From the NCBI GenBank assembly GCA_010014835.2, contig JAAAKB020000012.1, forward strand, positions 444,495 through 475,770: DNA of 31,276 bases. The letters run 5' to 3'. Below the pieces are notes generated by a model. The model searched no databases and had not been told where the DNA came from. It saw only the letters and a list, made by a program, of their open reading frames with translations. The position numbers and the translations under genes are program-made. Shown one piece after another: positions 21,376-31,196 of this stretch. The DNA is from Apostichopus leukothele. Its lineage: Eukaryota > Echinodermata > Holothuroidea > Aspidochirotida > Stichopodidae. How positions within the stretch are numbered: the first letter of the stretch is position 1; every line of letters begins with the position of its first letter.

Positions 21376-24300
21376 TCTTAGAGAGGATTCTAGGAATATG
21401 AAGGCACATCTCTCTGCACCTGCTTCTTCAGTTTTAATTTGTCACTTCTCTTAGTACTTTGTCTTTAAACAGAATGAATTCCATTGATTAGGGTAACTGT
21501 TGCATAAGAACCAATGATTAAAGAATAGACCTGTTTATGTCATAGCAACATATAACAGTTACACTACCCAGCACATGTACACCTTTGAAATGTTAAGAAT
21601 GAACTAGCCAAGTGTGTCGTATGCAATACTGTGATAATTAGAATCATAAAATTAAAAGCAAATATGCAGTGCAATCAATTGCGATGGAAAAGGAAAAGTA
21701 AATTGTTGGCTCTCCCCCGTTTCATGCTAGTGACAAGCAAGGTGTCTGCAACATGCATTTCAGGCAAATATTACAGGAATATGTAGCAATCTGCAAAGGT
21801 AAAATAAATGCAAAACATGCAGCTCTTAATTACATTGAAGCAGTATCCATTTTTGGTTTTGTTTTTCTTTGTATTATCATTATTATTGTTATTATTTTTA
21901 TTTTTTAATGATGGAAAAGCGTTAAAGAAGCATAATGAGTTTGATATATGAAGAAATCAGAACCTATTTGTTTGATATCATCTCTAGTACTATCACTATG
22001 TATACAAACTTTCTGATTATTTCCAACAGAAGAATTTTGATCTAGTATTTGCCAGATGTTGGTTTTTCTGGTCATACTAATTGCTGTTCACCCACACTTT
22101 AGAAATTCTTCATCAAGTTTTTTTTAAGATCACACCACATGTGGAACAATAGGTGAAAGGTAAAATTGCCAAATTTATCAAAAGTAAACGCATCCAGGCT
22201 TTGTGATTCCAACTCTATCAGTGTCCTTGCCTTCTAAAATGCATTCAGTCCTCCCGATACCACAACAAAACTATCTAGGAATAAAAAACTTGCACAACAG
22301 TCAAAAGAGGGTCCTGGACAAAAAACAAACCACATCGTGACACATTCTATTCATATGTAATAATATCAAACTCAGCATGCTTCTATTAATATTTCTTTGT
22401 TAAAGGTAGAAGATTGATGGATACCTCTTCGTAGGGTGGCAACACTTAGCAGAGAGTGCTCTGTGAGTCAGGAGGGGCGAGGGAAGGAAAACAAGTTCAC
22501 AGTGAGTATAAACAAGGTCATTAAATCAAACACACCTCCATCATACACAAAAATGCACAAAACTAATGCAGGTTAGTTCTGGTAGTTTGCCAAGCTCTGG
22601 CAAATCACTAAAAATATCAATACCTTGATTAAAATAGGACACTCTCATAGATATTTTTCACCAAAGAATGATACATGTAGCCAGTGAATTGATTCAAAGT
22701 AATTTGTGGTCCAGACAATGTTTAATATTAGACTAGTGTTAATCACATGCAAAGAGGCAGATTCAAGATTTTCAGTATATAGTCAAACTTTGTTTTGATT
22801 TAATACAGGTCTGTGATAATATCTGATACTTCCAGCCAACTGGACTGCATTGTCAATTGGACATCATCTTGATGCACCAAAATCAATACAAAATACTTCT
22901 TTATATGAGTTTCACAAAAGCCACTTCATTTAATTCAAAAGGTGCAATGAACCCAAACAAAAAGCATTCTTCACATTTAAATGAAATTGTTCTTCCATTT
23001 CTGCCTGTGCTGGCCAAATCTATACCTAGCCATAAAGGATTATAAGTTACTTCCATTTAACGGAGCATCAATCAATAGCTTTTCATTCTTCTAAATTGAA
23101 GTCATTCATCAGATCTCTGACAATATTATTAAGCATTGCTTACTTTCCTTTATTCTAAGTTTATGTTGGAACATTCCTTGACAAACGTTCCAGATAAAAC
23201 TACTTTTCACAGGTTTCTAAAAGTTTCTTTCAAACAGTTTTAGGACACACTTCTTATAAACATTGGTGTTTGAACCCTGTCACGGTTAACAGATTGACTC
23301 AAAAACATCTGTCTTGATTCAGAAGAAACCATTTTAAGAGAATTAAGATATATCAGAGAAGCACAACAAACTCCCCGGAAAGGATTGTTTAACTATTTAA
23401 TCTAACTAAATCTATAACTCCTCATCCACACTCCTCTCACTCTTCTCCTAAACTCTGTTATTTATCCGGATCAACTTGAATTCCTTAAAAAAAGGTAAAA
23501 CATACACTAGCACCTTTTTCTTCCATAAATGCAGAGCTGATTTTCCTTTTCTCTATATCTCTGTTTTCAGAATATATAACTAACCAGAAAGCCAGTTGGC
23601 TTTGTGATTCCTTGCCATACAATTTGCTTAAAATTCCAAATAACTATCTGACTAATGTAGAACAGGTGAGTTAAATTTGTCCAAGAATTAAGAGAGAAAT
23701 CAGGAAAGATCAGAGATTTCCAGAATTTTGTTTTTGAAGGTGTTTACAAGCAAGTTTCACACACACATCACATGCCATCACCATCGCATAGATTCATTTT
23801 GCCTCTGACAAGGAAAACAAATATAGCTTCATTTAACCCCAGCATTCCATGAAAATATTAACTTTGAACTCATGCACACTAGTAAATAGACCCCGGATTA
23901 TCATTAAAAGCAAGGGCAAACTTATTCTAAACTTGCTACTGTATATATTTCTTACTATCTTCCCCAATATTCCTTAAAAAATTTACAACTACCTGACTAA
24001 TAGATCACACTGCGAAAATATTTCCAATTAAACCAGAAATTCGAATTCACTTTTCAAATGTGCAGCGGTGCCTAAAGGAAAACTAAAATATTCTTTTGAT
24101 CTGAGATGATATGAGATGAGCCTCAGAATAGGTCAAATTAAAGAATTCAACTATAAATCTTGTATAACTCAATATCAAATTGATAGGGTCCCAGAATTGA
24201 TTTCCATCAGAATTGATTTCTATTAACAAGAGGTGGTTAGATTTTGGTCTTCCATAACTCAGTCATCCTAAAGATCTCAATTTATCCTACAAGTGCACCC

Positions 24301-24680
24301 TTGCTTTCTTAATCTGACCAAACCTAATCCCAATAAGCAAGGATAAAGTAAAGTTACCTTGGTACCAAGCTTTGGAAGTTTTCATTAGGGTTAGAGAAGT
24401 ATTTAAATTTTGCAAAGCTGCCAGAAAGTAGCCCCAACATGATAACACATTCAATTCTTTATGGAGGAGGGAGGGGTAGGGAATGTCTTTTTACATGCAT
24501 TGTTTCTGCTTAATCTATAGTGAATATTTCAGTAACTAAACCCAGGGAATTGACCTAGTTTGAAATTATATACCGTTCACAGTGCATAGTACAGACACAC
24601 ACTGAAGCTCAACTCTGATCATCTCAAGTTTGTAAGAAGAGGCTTTCAAAATGTATACAATTTGAGGATTTGCAATTCCT

Positions 24681-24757
24681 GTATTCAAAAAATACCTTTG
24701 TTCCTTAATCTGGGACCCTTGAATCGCATAAAACCTTCAAATATAAACAACCAAAGT
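24681..24757 (+). repeat. Dispersed 77-bp repeat, copy A
   Basis: Shares AAATACCTTTG/ACTCC, CTGGGACYCTTGAATC and AAAACCTTCAAAT with copy B at 25141-25217. Both are in the same orientation, about 460 bp apart. The pair may mark an older segmental duplication of the intervening DNA or two copies of an unnamed repeat. Confidence 0.6.
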
Positions 24758-25140
24758 TAACTTTAACTTCTTCACCTAAAATATGTTACTATCCACTTTC
24801 TTGTTGTCTAAATCAATAATTAACATATTAACATAATATATTGCTTGAAACCCGAAATACCTATGAGGAAACAAGGATTGAAACTATAATTATATTTTAG
24901 CATCATTTAAAACCTTGGAAGTTATATCAGAAAATAAGCAAGTGACAAATATGTGACTTTCTCCAAGTCTCAATATGAAACAAATGATCGTTTGCCAATG
25001 AATTTGCTCAGTATGTTAATATATTCTGGGTGCAAGATGAGCAATTACTATGGTTGCTTCTGATAGTCAATGATTGTAGAAGCTCATATTCTTCAAGCTA
25101 CCCAAAGTAACCTTTAACTGTATTTTCATGACAGCATGCA

Positions 25141-25217
25141 GTACTGAAAAATACCTTTACTCCCAAAACTGGGACTCTTGAATCTCCTAAAACCTTCAAA
25201 TAGAAACAACCAAAATC
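25141..25217 (+). repeat. Dispersed 77-bp repeat, copy B
   Basis: The partner of the copy at 24681-24757, sharing its three conserved blocks in the same order and spacing. Similarity fades quickly on both sides. Confidence 0.6.
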
Positions 25218-25362
25218 AAAAACATTATGCCTTGGCCTTATGAGTAAACATGAACCACTTTCAAACTATACAAAATGGCTGACTCATTAAACTGAGTATT
25301 TGAATCCCTTTTCATTTCCTGGTTTAAATTAATATCCTTAGTAACCTTTCATGACCTAAACA

Positions 25363-25436
25363 CAGTATACACAGACGGACAAATATACACCGTTAGTCTC
25401 AGTATACACAGACGGACAAAGATACATCGTTAGAAG
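25363..25436. repeat. 37-bp tandem duplication
   Basis: Two adjacent 37-bp copies (25363-25399 and 25400-25436) begin with CAGTATACACAGACGGACAA and differ at only a few positions, so the duplication is fairly recent. Confidence 0.85.
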
Positions 25437-26469
25437 GTTTTAAAACAGGGATGACAAAGATGGCGATGGGAATGTGGTCAAATACACAAGGATTACAAAT
25501 GCAACAACATGCTACGTAAATAAGCTCAGCATCAATCATTTTCACACAGACAAAATTCATACCTCTCTCATTGTTCACTAAGGGCACAGACACTTTGTAC
25601 ATTTGAAAAATTTAAGGACGTTTTAAGGATTGCTCATTTGCAGCAACGATGAAACAAAACGCAAGAAATTCGGTGTGGAACTTGCTTGATTTTATTTCAA
25701 GGAAACTGCTATAAATTAGGAGCGGATTTGTGATGTTTTCGAAGACTTGTTATATCTATCTACTTGACACAAAGCTCAGGGAAGCTTGCATTGTTTTAAA
25801 CAGTATTATAAGATGAAGGAGGATAGAGAACAATGATGAACACTACTGGCTAAATAAATGTGTTAACAAAATTCAAAACGGGGTATAAAACTAATTCATT
25901 GTGGCACTATAGCCCTAACATACACCTAACACCAAGCATACAAGCTCTATAAGACCAAGCATGTGATTGTCCCTGTTCACCAAAACAGAACCACACACCC
26001 ATGCCAGCACCACCTGAAACCCCTTACCACCGTCACCAGGATGTTAGTGTGATTCCTATTTCATACCATGACTGTTTCTGTATTTTCCTGTTTTTCAGTG
26101 AGTTTTCTAATATAGTCTAGTCTAACACACAGTAAGAGCTATGACCCTAATTCTCTATCTGGAGATTAACAGACAATCCACAAAGACAGATCACACATTT
26201 TATGTGATTTATTTTGAAGTTGCTTCACTTCTTAGTCTCTTCTCCGTCTCTTCTCCAAAGTAGTAATGATTATGTTAGAATCTTTTCTATTTGTATTCTT
26301 ATTGACAACATTTCAGAGCATTAGCCATCATTTATTTGCTGACATAAGGCAAACCTTTTCCTTACTTTGATGAAAGCAAAACGACTTATTTACTGTTCAT
26401 ACAAATATCTTTAGAACCATTTATCTGAAACATAGTACTTAGCTATTATTTGCCAGCCTCCAAACTTAC

Positions 26470-26730
26470 TTGGCCTGAGGCTCTGGATGGACTTCCCTCC
26501 ACTGGACCTTAGCAATCCTCTTTGTAGAAGGGTTCCACCCCGTTGATCATGTTGCTTGCGGGAGCCTATTATGGGAGTCCTGTCTGCTCCTTCGTTAGTA
26601 GCAGGCATGATAGTGTTGAGACTAACCAGGGAGTCACTCTTGTAATAACTCCCATATGGTGTGTTCAACACGACTGTTGAAAAATACTTTTCTTGCTCTA
26701 GGCTTTTACTGGTGCTGGTATCAGAAGCTC
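26470..26730 (-). CDS. SBF: SBF1/SBF2 (MTMR5/13)-like pseudophosphatase, internal exon 3 of 4 seen
   Basis: The acceptor is a pyrimidine-rich tract ending ttttcag. The exon opens with GA, completing a glycine codon, and reads ASDTSTSKSLEQEKYFSTVV and onward for 86 full codons. It ends CCA-A before gtaagt, in phase 1. SLEQEKYFSTVV aligns with SBF1 SLEQEKYLQAVV and SBF2 SIEQEKYLQALL as I recall them. The rest (Ser, Gly and Arg rich, including SLVSLNTIMPATN and GLLRSSGGKSIQSLRPS) belongs to the poorly conserved insert of the myotubularin-like domain of this family. The linker from EQEKY to KSQLR here is about 166 residues, against roughly 95 in human SBF2 from memory, so it appears expanded. Confidence 0.9.
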
Positions 26731-26827
26731 CTGAAAAAGGAATAGAAAAAACCCAGTGTCCATTTCGTTAAGGGTGGACACCATTAGATGGTTGCTGTAA
26801 TCATTTCTTGGCATTCTGTAATAAATT

Positions 26828-27181
26828 ATTATTTATTATTTTAGGTTTACAGTCTTGTTCAGGGCCAAGGCCCTCTCACATGACTTTACAACTTAACCCT
26901 GGTCATTGGTAACTTGTCACACCTACACACCAAAGTGTGCACAATTCAATCAATCTCTCCTGGGGCACCACACCCATATGTCCCCCAGAGACTTCCCATA
27001 GGGTGCAGCCACAAACCGGTGCACGCAACTATATTTACAAGTCACCTCGCAAGTCCCCAAGAGAGGCAATGGGGAATAGTGCCTTGCACAAGGACACAAC
27101 GCAATGATCTGGCCAGGACTCGAACCTATAATCCTTAGATCACAAGTCCACTGCCTTAACCACTTGACCACTACGCCCTCC
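26828..27181 (-). mobile_element. tRNA-derived SINE, about 350 bp
   Basis: On the minus strand it starts GGAGGGCGTAGTGGTCAAGT. An A-box-like TAGTGGTCAAG is at 27173-27163 and a consensus B box GGTTCGAGTCC at 27126-27116, the spacing of an internal RNA polymerase III promoter in a tRNA head. After the head comes GTTGTGTCCTTGTGCAAGGC, a central motif shared by many tRNA-headed metazoan SINEs (family knowledge). The body ends near GGCCCTGAACAAGACTGT, followed by an AAT-rich tail that merges with AT-rich flank. Direct repeats at the edges are not obvious, so the insertion is probably old. The reverse strand gives short spurious frames. Confidence 0.8.
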
Positions 27182-27396
27182 TAAACAACAGAGCTTCAAA
27201 GACAACAACGAGAACATTATAAACTATGTTCAAAATGAAGGGTGAGAGGGCTAAGAAGGCAGTTAATTGGATTGTAAACAGACTAACTAACACACATTTA
27301 TCATGAGAGGAGTGATCCTCCACTAAGTAGCAGCCTTTATTCATGGTTGGAGACCAACTGCATCAAAATAGTAAATATGGGCTTAATGGTCTAGCA

Positions 27397-28001
27397 CAGT
27401 GGTTCTTAAACTTTTTTAGGCGATCGCCTCTTCGACCATCTTGAACTGTCCCAATGCCTCCCTCCCCGTCCCCTCGACCTACCGATTGTCCGAAGATATG
27501 CATATAGGAATTAAAAAATAGCCTACATGCCCTACAAGATGATGAATTTCTCTCAACAATATTTCTTTCTCAGTTAACTTTTTCTGTTTGAAAGAACAAG
27601 AAAAACCTGCAGAAGGCAAGCTTTGTTGACTTCGCAATCAGTGACAAGCTCAGGGAATACCCCAAATTACAGGCTAAAATGGTGGCACTATGCACTGATA
27701 AGTTACAAGAGATGTCTCTGCTACAATATAATCCAAACGCGAAAGAAGTTGGACCTAGGGGTGGAGTTATTAAATTTCTAATACCATTTTTGGATAATTT
27801 TGGGTCACAAAATTTATTTTTTTGTGTTCCCGGACCCCTTGAATGCCTTATTGTGCCCTAAATCGCTGCAGTGATGTGTCTTAATCGCCAGGGACCCCCA
27901 AATCAGTGCCAACGCCCCCCTACTTCCGTGTACCCTGTAGCGCCACCCTGAGAATTCCCAACGCCCCCAGGGGGCGGCAGGGAGCACTTTGAGAACCACT
28001 G
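27397..28001. mobile_element. 605-bp non-autonomous hAT element with 8-bp target duplication
   Basis: The left end CAGTGGTTCTTAAACTTTTT and the right end, read inward, CAGTGGTTCTCAAAGTGCTC are the well-known hAT-type termini. Their inverted match is strong for the outer 14-15 bp. The element is flanked by an identical 8-bp duplication GTCTAGCA (27389-27396 and 28002-28009), the size made by hAT transposases. The interior has a plus-strand stretch around 27590-27770 that could be a scrap of a transposase or of captured sequence, but no hAT catalytic block or dimerisation domain is visible. It was therefore probably moved by an element elsewhere. Confidence 0.9.
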
Positions 28002-28175
28002 GTCTAGCATAATAACTAGCATGTAAACAGATGAGAAAGTGGATACTATTTGCATCCTTAGTAATATCAATTCTCTCTGACACACTAGCAGCAGTCTACA
28101 GATATAATGAATGAAGAGATCACTCTGCAGCCTGACCAGGTTAACTCAAGTGAGAGTTTCTTCTCCTACACTCAC

Positions 28176-28372
28176 CAGTAGAGGCATTCTGTGATGACTT
28201 GATCATACCCATCACCCCTCTGCCATGAAATCCACTAGACCTAATCAATAGTGACTTTGTTCTTGGATGTCTCCAACAGATACTTGGGAAACGGTTCTGG
28301 CGATGACACTTGGCTAATCTCCTGATGTTATCATCAGAGCAGGCACCAGGTACTACGACAACGGGTGGATAA
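28176..28372 (-). CDS. SBF: SBF1/SBF2 (MTMR5/13)-like pseudophosphatase, internal exon 2 of 4 seen
   Basis: The acceptor ccattgcag is preceded by a good pyrimidine tract. The exon starts with one base, T, completing a serine codon. It encodes YPPVVVVPGACSDDNIRRLA, then KCHRQNRFPSICWRHPRTKS and GFHGRGVMGMIKSSQNASTG, and ends in phase 1 before gtgagt. This is the most conserved part seen and the reason for the family call: SBF1 and SBF2 carry SYPGLxVVP, CYRxNRxPVVCWxxxR and a GGFHGKGVVGLFKSQN block at the same places (from memory). It forms the early core of the myotubularin-like phosphatase domain, after the GRAM domain. Note GRGVMGMIK where the vertebrate proteins have GKGVVGLFK. Confidence 0.95.
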
Positions 28373-28813
28373 CTGCAATGGGAAGAGAAGGAAGAGCTCA
28401 AAATCAACAGAACAATTACGGAAATTGGAGATATCGGACCTGATATGCAACAGCTGCTGTCATACATGGGAGGCTATATAAAAACAACAATGGAAATAAT
28501 TTGAATGTATTGTTCTGGTAAATAATCAACTTACAAACACTGTTCATAGAGCACCTACCTCTTGATGAAACATAAATTACATTTTTCTGGCCTGAATTAC
28601 AAGAAACAAAGGACAATTTTTACTCAGTATAAAAAAATCATCAACCAGGCAATTATGCTGACCAGGCTAATGAGCAGAAATAGGCTCTTTTTAATAAACA
28701 TCATTTTTTTCAACTCATGCTGGTGTTGGATTAAGAATTTGACATAATCTAACACCAGGCCAGCAACACTAAAGACTTCCTTATAGTTGTAGATTCCACC
28801 AAAAAACACAAAC
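28373..28813 (-). other. SBF intron of 441 bp
   Basis: Bounded on the minus strand by gtttgt (28813-28808), a slightly weak donor, and ccattgcag (28381-28373). The phase is 2 on both sides. No repeat or nested feature is seen. Confidence 0.9.
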
Positions 28814-29015
28814 CTCTTGCAGACTTCAAAGTGTATGTTGACTTCAGATATCCTGAAAGGAGCCACTGGCACTGACTTCGATTGGGCACCATTGGCATTA
28901 GGCAGGCTTCCCAGGCCTAGTCGATGGTAGTCTTGCACAAACAGCCGTTCTATCAATTTTTCCGGTGTTAAATGGTCTCTTGGCTTTAATGTTCCTGTGT
29001 CATTCTCATCAATCA
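28814..29015 (-). CDS. SBF: SBF1/SBF2 (MTMR5/13)-like pseudophosphatase, internal exon 1 of 4 seen
   Basis: The acceptor tctgactttcag opens the exon with TG (phase 1), then IDENDTGTLKPRDHLTPEKL and 66 full codons in all, ending in AG before gtttgt. The AG joins T of the next exon to make serine: ...HFEVCK-S-YPPVVVVP, matching SBF1 YAICRSYPGLLIVP (recalled). DYHRLGLGSL and PFRISEVNIHFEVCK correspond to DYCRLGLGTL and PFRISPVNRMYAICR of SBF1. This segment links the GRAM domain to the myotubularin-like domain. The acidic and basic start (IDENDTGTLKPRDH) is less conserved. The upstream exon must end in phase 1 and is not visible in the remaining 2.2 kb. Confidence 0.93.
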
Positions 29016-29683
29016 CTGAAAGTCAGAGGAAATAAACTTTGAAATTACGATGGGACGTCATCACGTGTAAGGTATGTCATTGTTTTAAGTGTATTTGGAA
29101 AAGTTTCTTTTAAATTTGTCTACATTTCTACTTGTTTAACTATGTTGCTGTGACATAACCCACTTCTGCTACCCCTACCCCCCCCCCCCAAATAAAATAG
29201 GGAAGAAAAATATCAAATGATTTCACACAATAGGAAGACTGCAAATCTCTCAAACCAGAAGTGCAATGAATGATGCAATTGTGTCTCTTCGTCCAAACAT
29301 TAACATACAACAGTACTTAACAACACCTGGCCTACACACACACTCTAGTACACATAAACACATTAAGCCATTAGATAATTGCTACCCTGACAAACCAATC
29401 AAAGAGAAAGAAATGAGATAACCCTCAAAACCAAGAAAAAACAAAGTATAAGAAAATTAAGCAAAAGCAGAAGAAAAATGGCAAGAAATGAGGTTAGCTC
29501 CAGAGGATTGGTTGCATAAATATGAAATGATCAAAAAGAAAATAGGACACCAAACACAATATTTCTTTCCAAATGGCAAAATCAATTTGATCTACACAGC
29601 TTCCATACATGATGACTATGTAACTGGTAACATATAACTGTTGACTTAGCATGGCAGCTCCAAGGTCTCTACCAAACCCAGCA

Positions 29684-30060
29684 TTATTATACAAACCTTA
29701 AAGACTCAGAATGAGTCAATTGTGAGATATCTGTGTGTGGTAATGACTGGACCCATCATTATTATACAAAACCTTAAAGACTCAGAATGAGTCAATTGTG
29801 GGATATCTGTGTGTGGTAATGAATGGACCCGTCATTATTATACAAAACCTTAAAGACACAGAATAAATAAATTGTGGGATATCTCTGTGTGGTAATTAAT
29901 GACTGGACCCATCATTTAATGCAAAACCTTAAAGACTTAGAATAAGTAAATTGTGGGATATCTGTGTGTGGTAATAACTGGTCCCATCATTTAATGCAAA
30001 ATCTTAAAGACACAGAATAAGTTAATTGTGGGATATCTGTGTGTGGTGGTAGTGACTGGA
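29684..30060. repeat. Minisatellite of about 75-bp units, five copies
   Basis: Copies start near 29684, 29757, 29834, 29914 and 29990. Each has CAAAACCTTAAAGACWCAGAAT, a short variable part, TTGTGGGATATCTGTGTGTGG and ACTGGACCCATCAT. The first two copies share TTATTATACA at the start and the last two share TTTAATGCA, so the array has two subfamilies, with the third copy intermediate. Confidence 0.9.
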
Positions 30061-30144
30061 AATAATATGTGCAATAATAATATTGAACAGATACAAGTTA
30101 TCATAAGGTAATAGTAAAAACAAGTTGTTGACATGAAGAGAAGT

Positions 30145-30181
30145 TGGGAGGTGGGGGGGGTTTGGTGGTAAGGGGGGAGGT
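30145..30181 (+). other. G-rich run with quadruplex potential
   Basis: Several runs of three or more G within about 37 bases (GGGAGGTGGGGGGG, then TTTGGTGG and a run of seven G) meet the loose pattern for an intramolecular G-quadruplex on the plus strand. The long loop before the last run weakens this. Confidence 0.3.
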
Positions 30182-30549
30182 AAGAGCTTAATGTGTATAT
30201 AGAACTAACCTATGTAGGTCAGTTGATAAGTAAAGTGAAGTCATTAGTGTCTATGATGTATACCAAGGTGAATGTTACTTGAATTATGACCAGCCCTGAA
30301 TATTTTCCAAATAAAATATCTTCTCTACATTGCCAGACAAAACATGCAGGATGTAATAAATCACTAAAATATATTTGAAAACTCAAATGTGACTGGAATG
30401 AAGTAAGAAATAAATTTAAACTGAACAAAAAAGTAAAAGATTCCTGATAAGAGCCTATGCAAACCTTAAGGGGAGGAGAGTGGGTGTTCGGTGAGTTATG
30501 ATGAAAACAAGTATTGTTATTCAATAAGCAAATTCATATTTCATTGTAG

Positions 30550-30665
30550 GGAAACCGTCAGGCAACTGAGATTGAAAAAATCCATAAATTCATCGCATCT
30601 GGCAATTTGGAGATTGTGAGTGAGAAATTGCTTCCATCGTTAAGAAATGTAGTGGATATTAAGTA
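30550..30665 (+). CDS. Exon-like plus-strand open frame, unrecognised
   Basis: An acceptor-like tttcattgtag lies just before an open frame reading GNRQATEIEKIHKFIASGNL and then EIVSEKLLPSLRNVVDIK, stopping at TAA. The frame is closed upstream by the TAG of the putative acceptor, so it could only be used as a terminal coding exon. The residue mix (Lys, Glu, Leu, Ile in helical spacing) looks protein-like, but it is only 37 residues long and I recognise no family. It is antisense to SBF. It may be chance, a decayed repeat-encoded piece, or the last exon of a nested gene. Confidence 0.2.
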
Positions 30666-30940
30666 AGCTAGTAGCAACTTGGCAGTGTCTTTGCACAAAC
30701 CTGATCAGAAGCAAAAGCATTAAGAGTAACAGCTACTATTCAAAAAACTGTTTTAGCTGAACTTAATCCTGAATTGAGGCTAACAAAATATACTTTGTTT
30801 AAAATTCCCACTAATAAGCTTTAATGTCATCATCCAAAACCTCTGAAGGCTTCTTGACTATCAACTAACTCAATATATATAAACATTCCTAAACTAACCA
30901 TTAAAATATATGGATTTCAAATTAGCAAATGCATATATGA

Positions 30941-31196
30941 TTCTTCCTTGCTTTCTGAGGTTCACTTGACTCTTTATGCATGTTTCCTCCTTGCTTTCTG
31001 TGGTTCTACTTGCATCTTTATGCATACTGTTTATGTTTCTTCCTTGCTTTCTGAGGTTCTACTTAACTCTTTATGCATACATATTTCTTCCTTGCTTTCT
31101 GAGGTTCTACTTGACTCTTTATGCATACATATTTTTTCCTTGCTTGCTGAGGTTCTACTTGACTCTTTATGTATATATTTTTCTTCCTTGCTTTCA
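30941..31196 (+). repeat. 48-bp minisatellite, about 5.3 units
   Basis: Units start with TTCCTTGCTTTCTGAGGTTC and carry ACTTGACTCTTTATGCATAC. They begin near 30944, 30989, 31040, 31088, 31136 and 31183 (partial). The inner three are 48 bp. Because 48 is a multiple of three, two plus-strand frames stay open and give repetitive hydrophobic peptides; this follows from the repeat and is not evidence of coding. Confidence 0.9.

Larger units (their letters stand above)
11507..26469 (-). other. SBF intron of about 15 kb
   Basis: The intron is bounded by gtaagt (minus strand, 26469-26464) and tactccccag (11516-11507). It separates a phase-1 exon end from a phase-1 exon start, so the two exons join directly without anything missing. 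CpG is sparse. Contents listed separately include a 43-bp minisatellite, an ATT microsatellite, a 425-bp inverted-repeat element, a CCATGG-centred array, a 116-bp tandem duplication, a 37-bp tandem duplication, a dispersed 77-bp pair, and two promoter-like motif clusters. The remaining sequence (for example 13.6-15.0, 16.4-19.1, 19.7-21.3 and 21.4-24.6 kb) shows nothing I can name on either strand. Confidence 0.8.
26731..28175 (-). other. SBF intron of 1445 bp, mostly transposon
   Basis: Bounded on the minus strand by gtgagt (28175-28170) and cag (26733-26731), with phase 1 on both sides. A SINE (26828-27181) and a hAT element (27397-28001) fill about two thirds of it. Confidence 0.9.

Noticed and set aside
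22857-23045. 62-residue plus-strand frame
   Set aside because: Composition follows the local AT-rich sequence, and there is no homology or splice signal I can defend.
26914-27171. Open frames on both strands of about 73 residues
   Set aside because: They lie wholly inside the tRNA-derived SINE and show no protein family.
27679-28085. Open frames in and next to the hAT element
   Set aside because: They cross the element end and GC-rich terminal DNA, with no transposase motif recognised.
29494-29694. 66-residue minus-strand frame that could have been an upstream SBF exon
   Set aside because: The translation does not resemble the GRAM or linker region of SBF, and no phase-1 donor sits at a sensible place.
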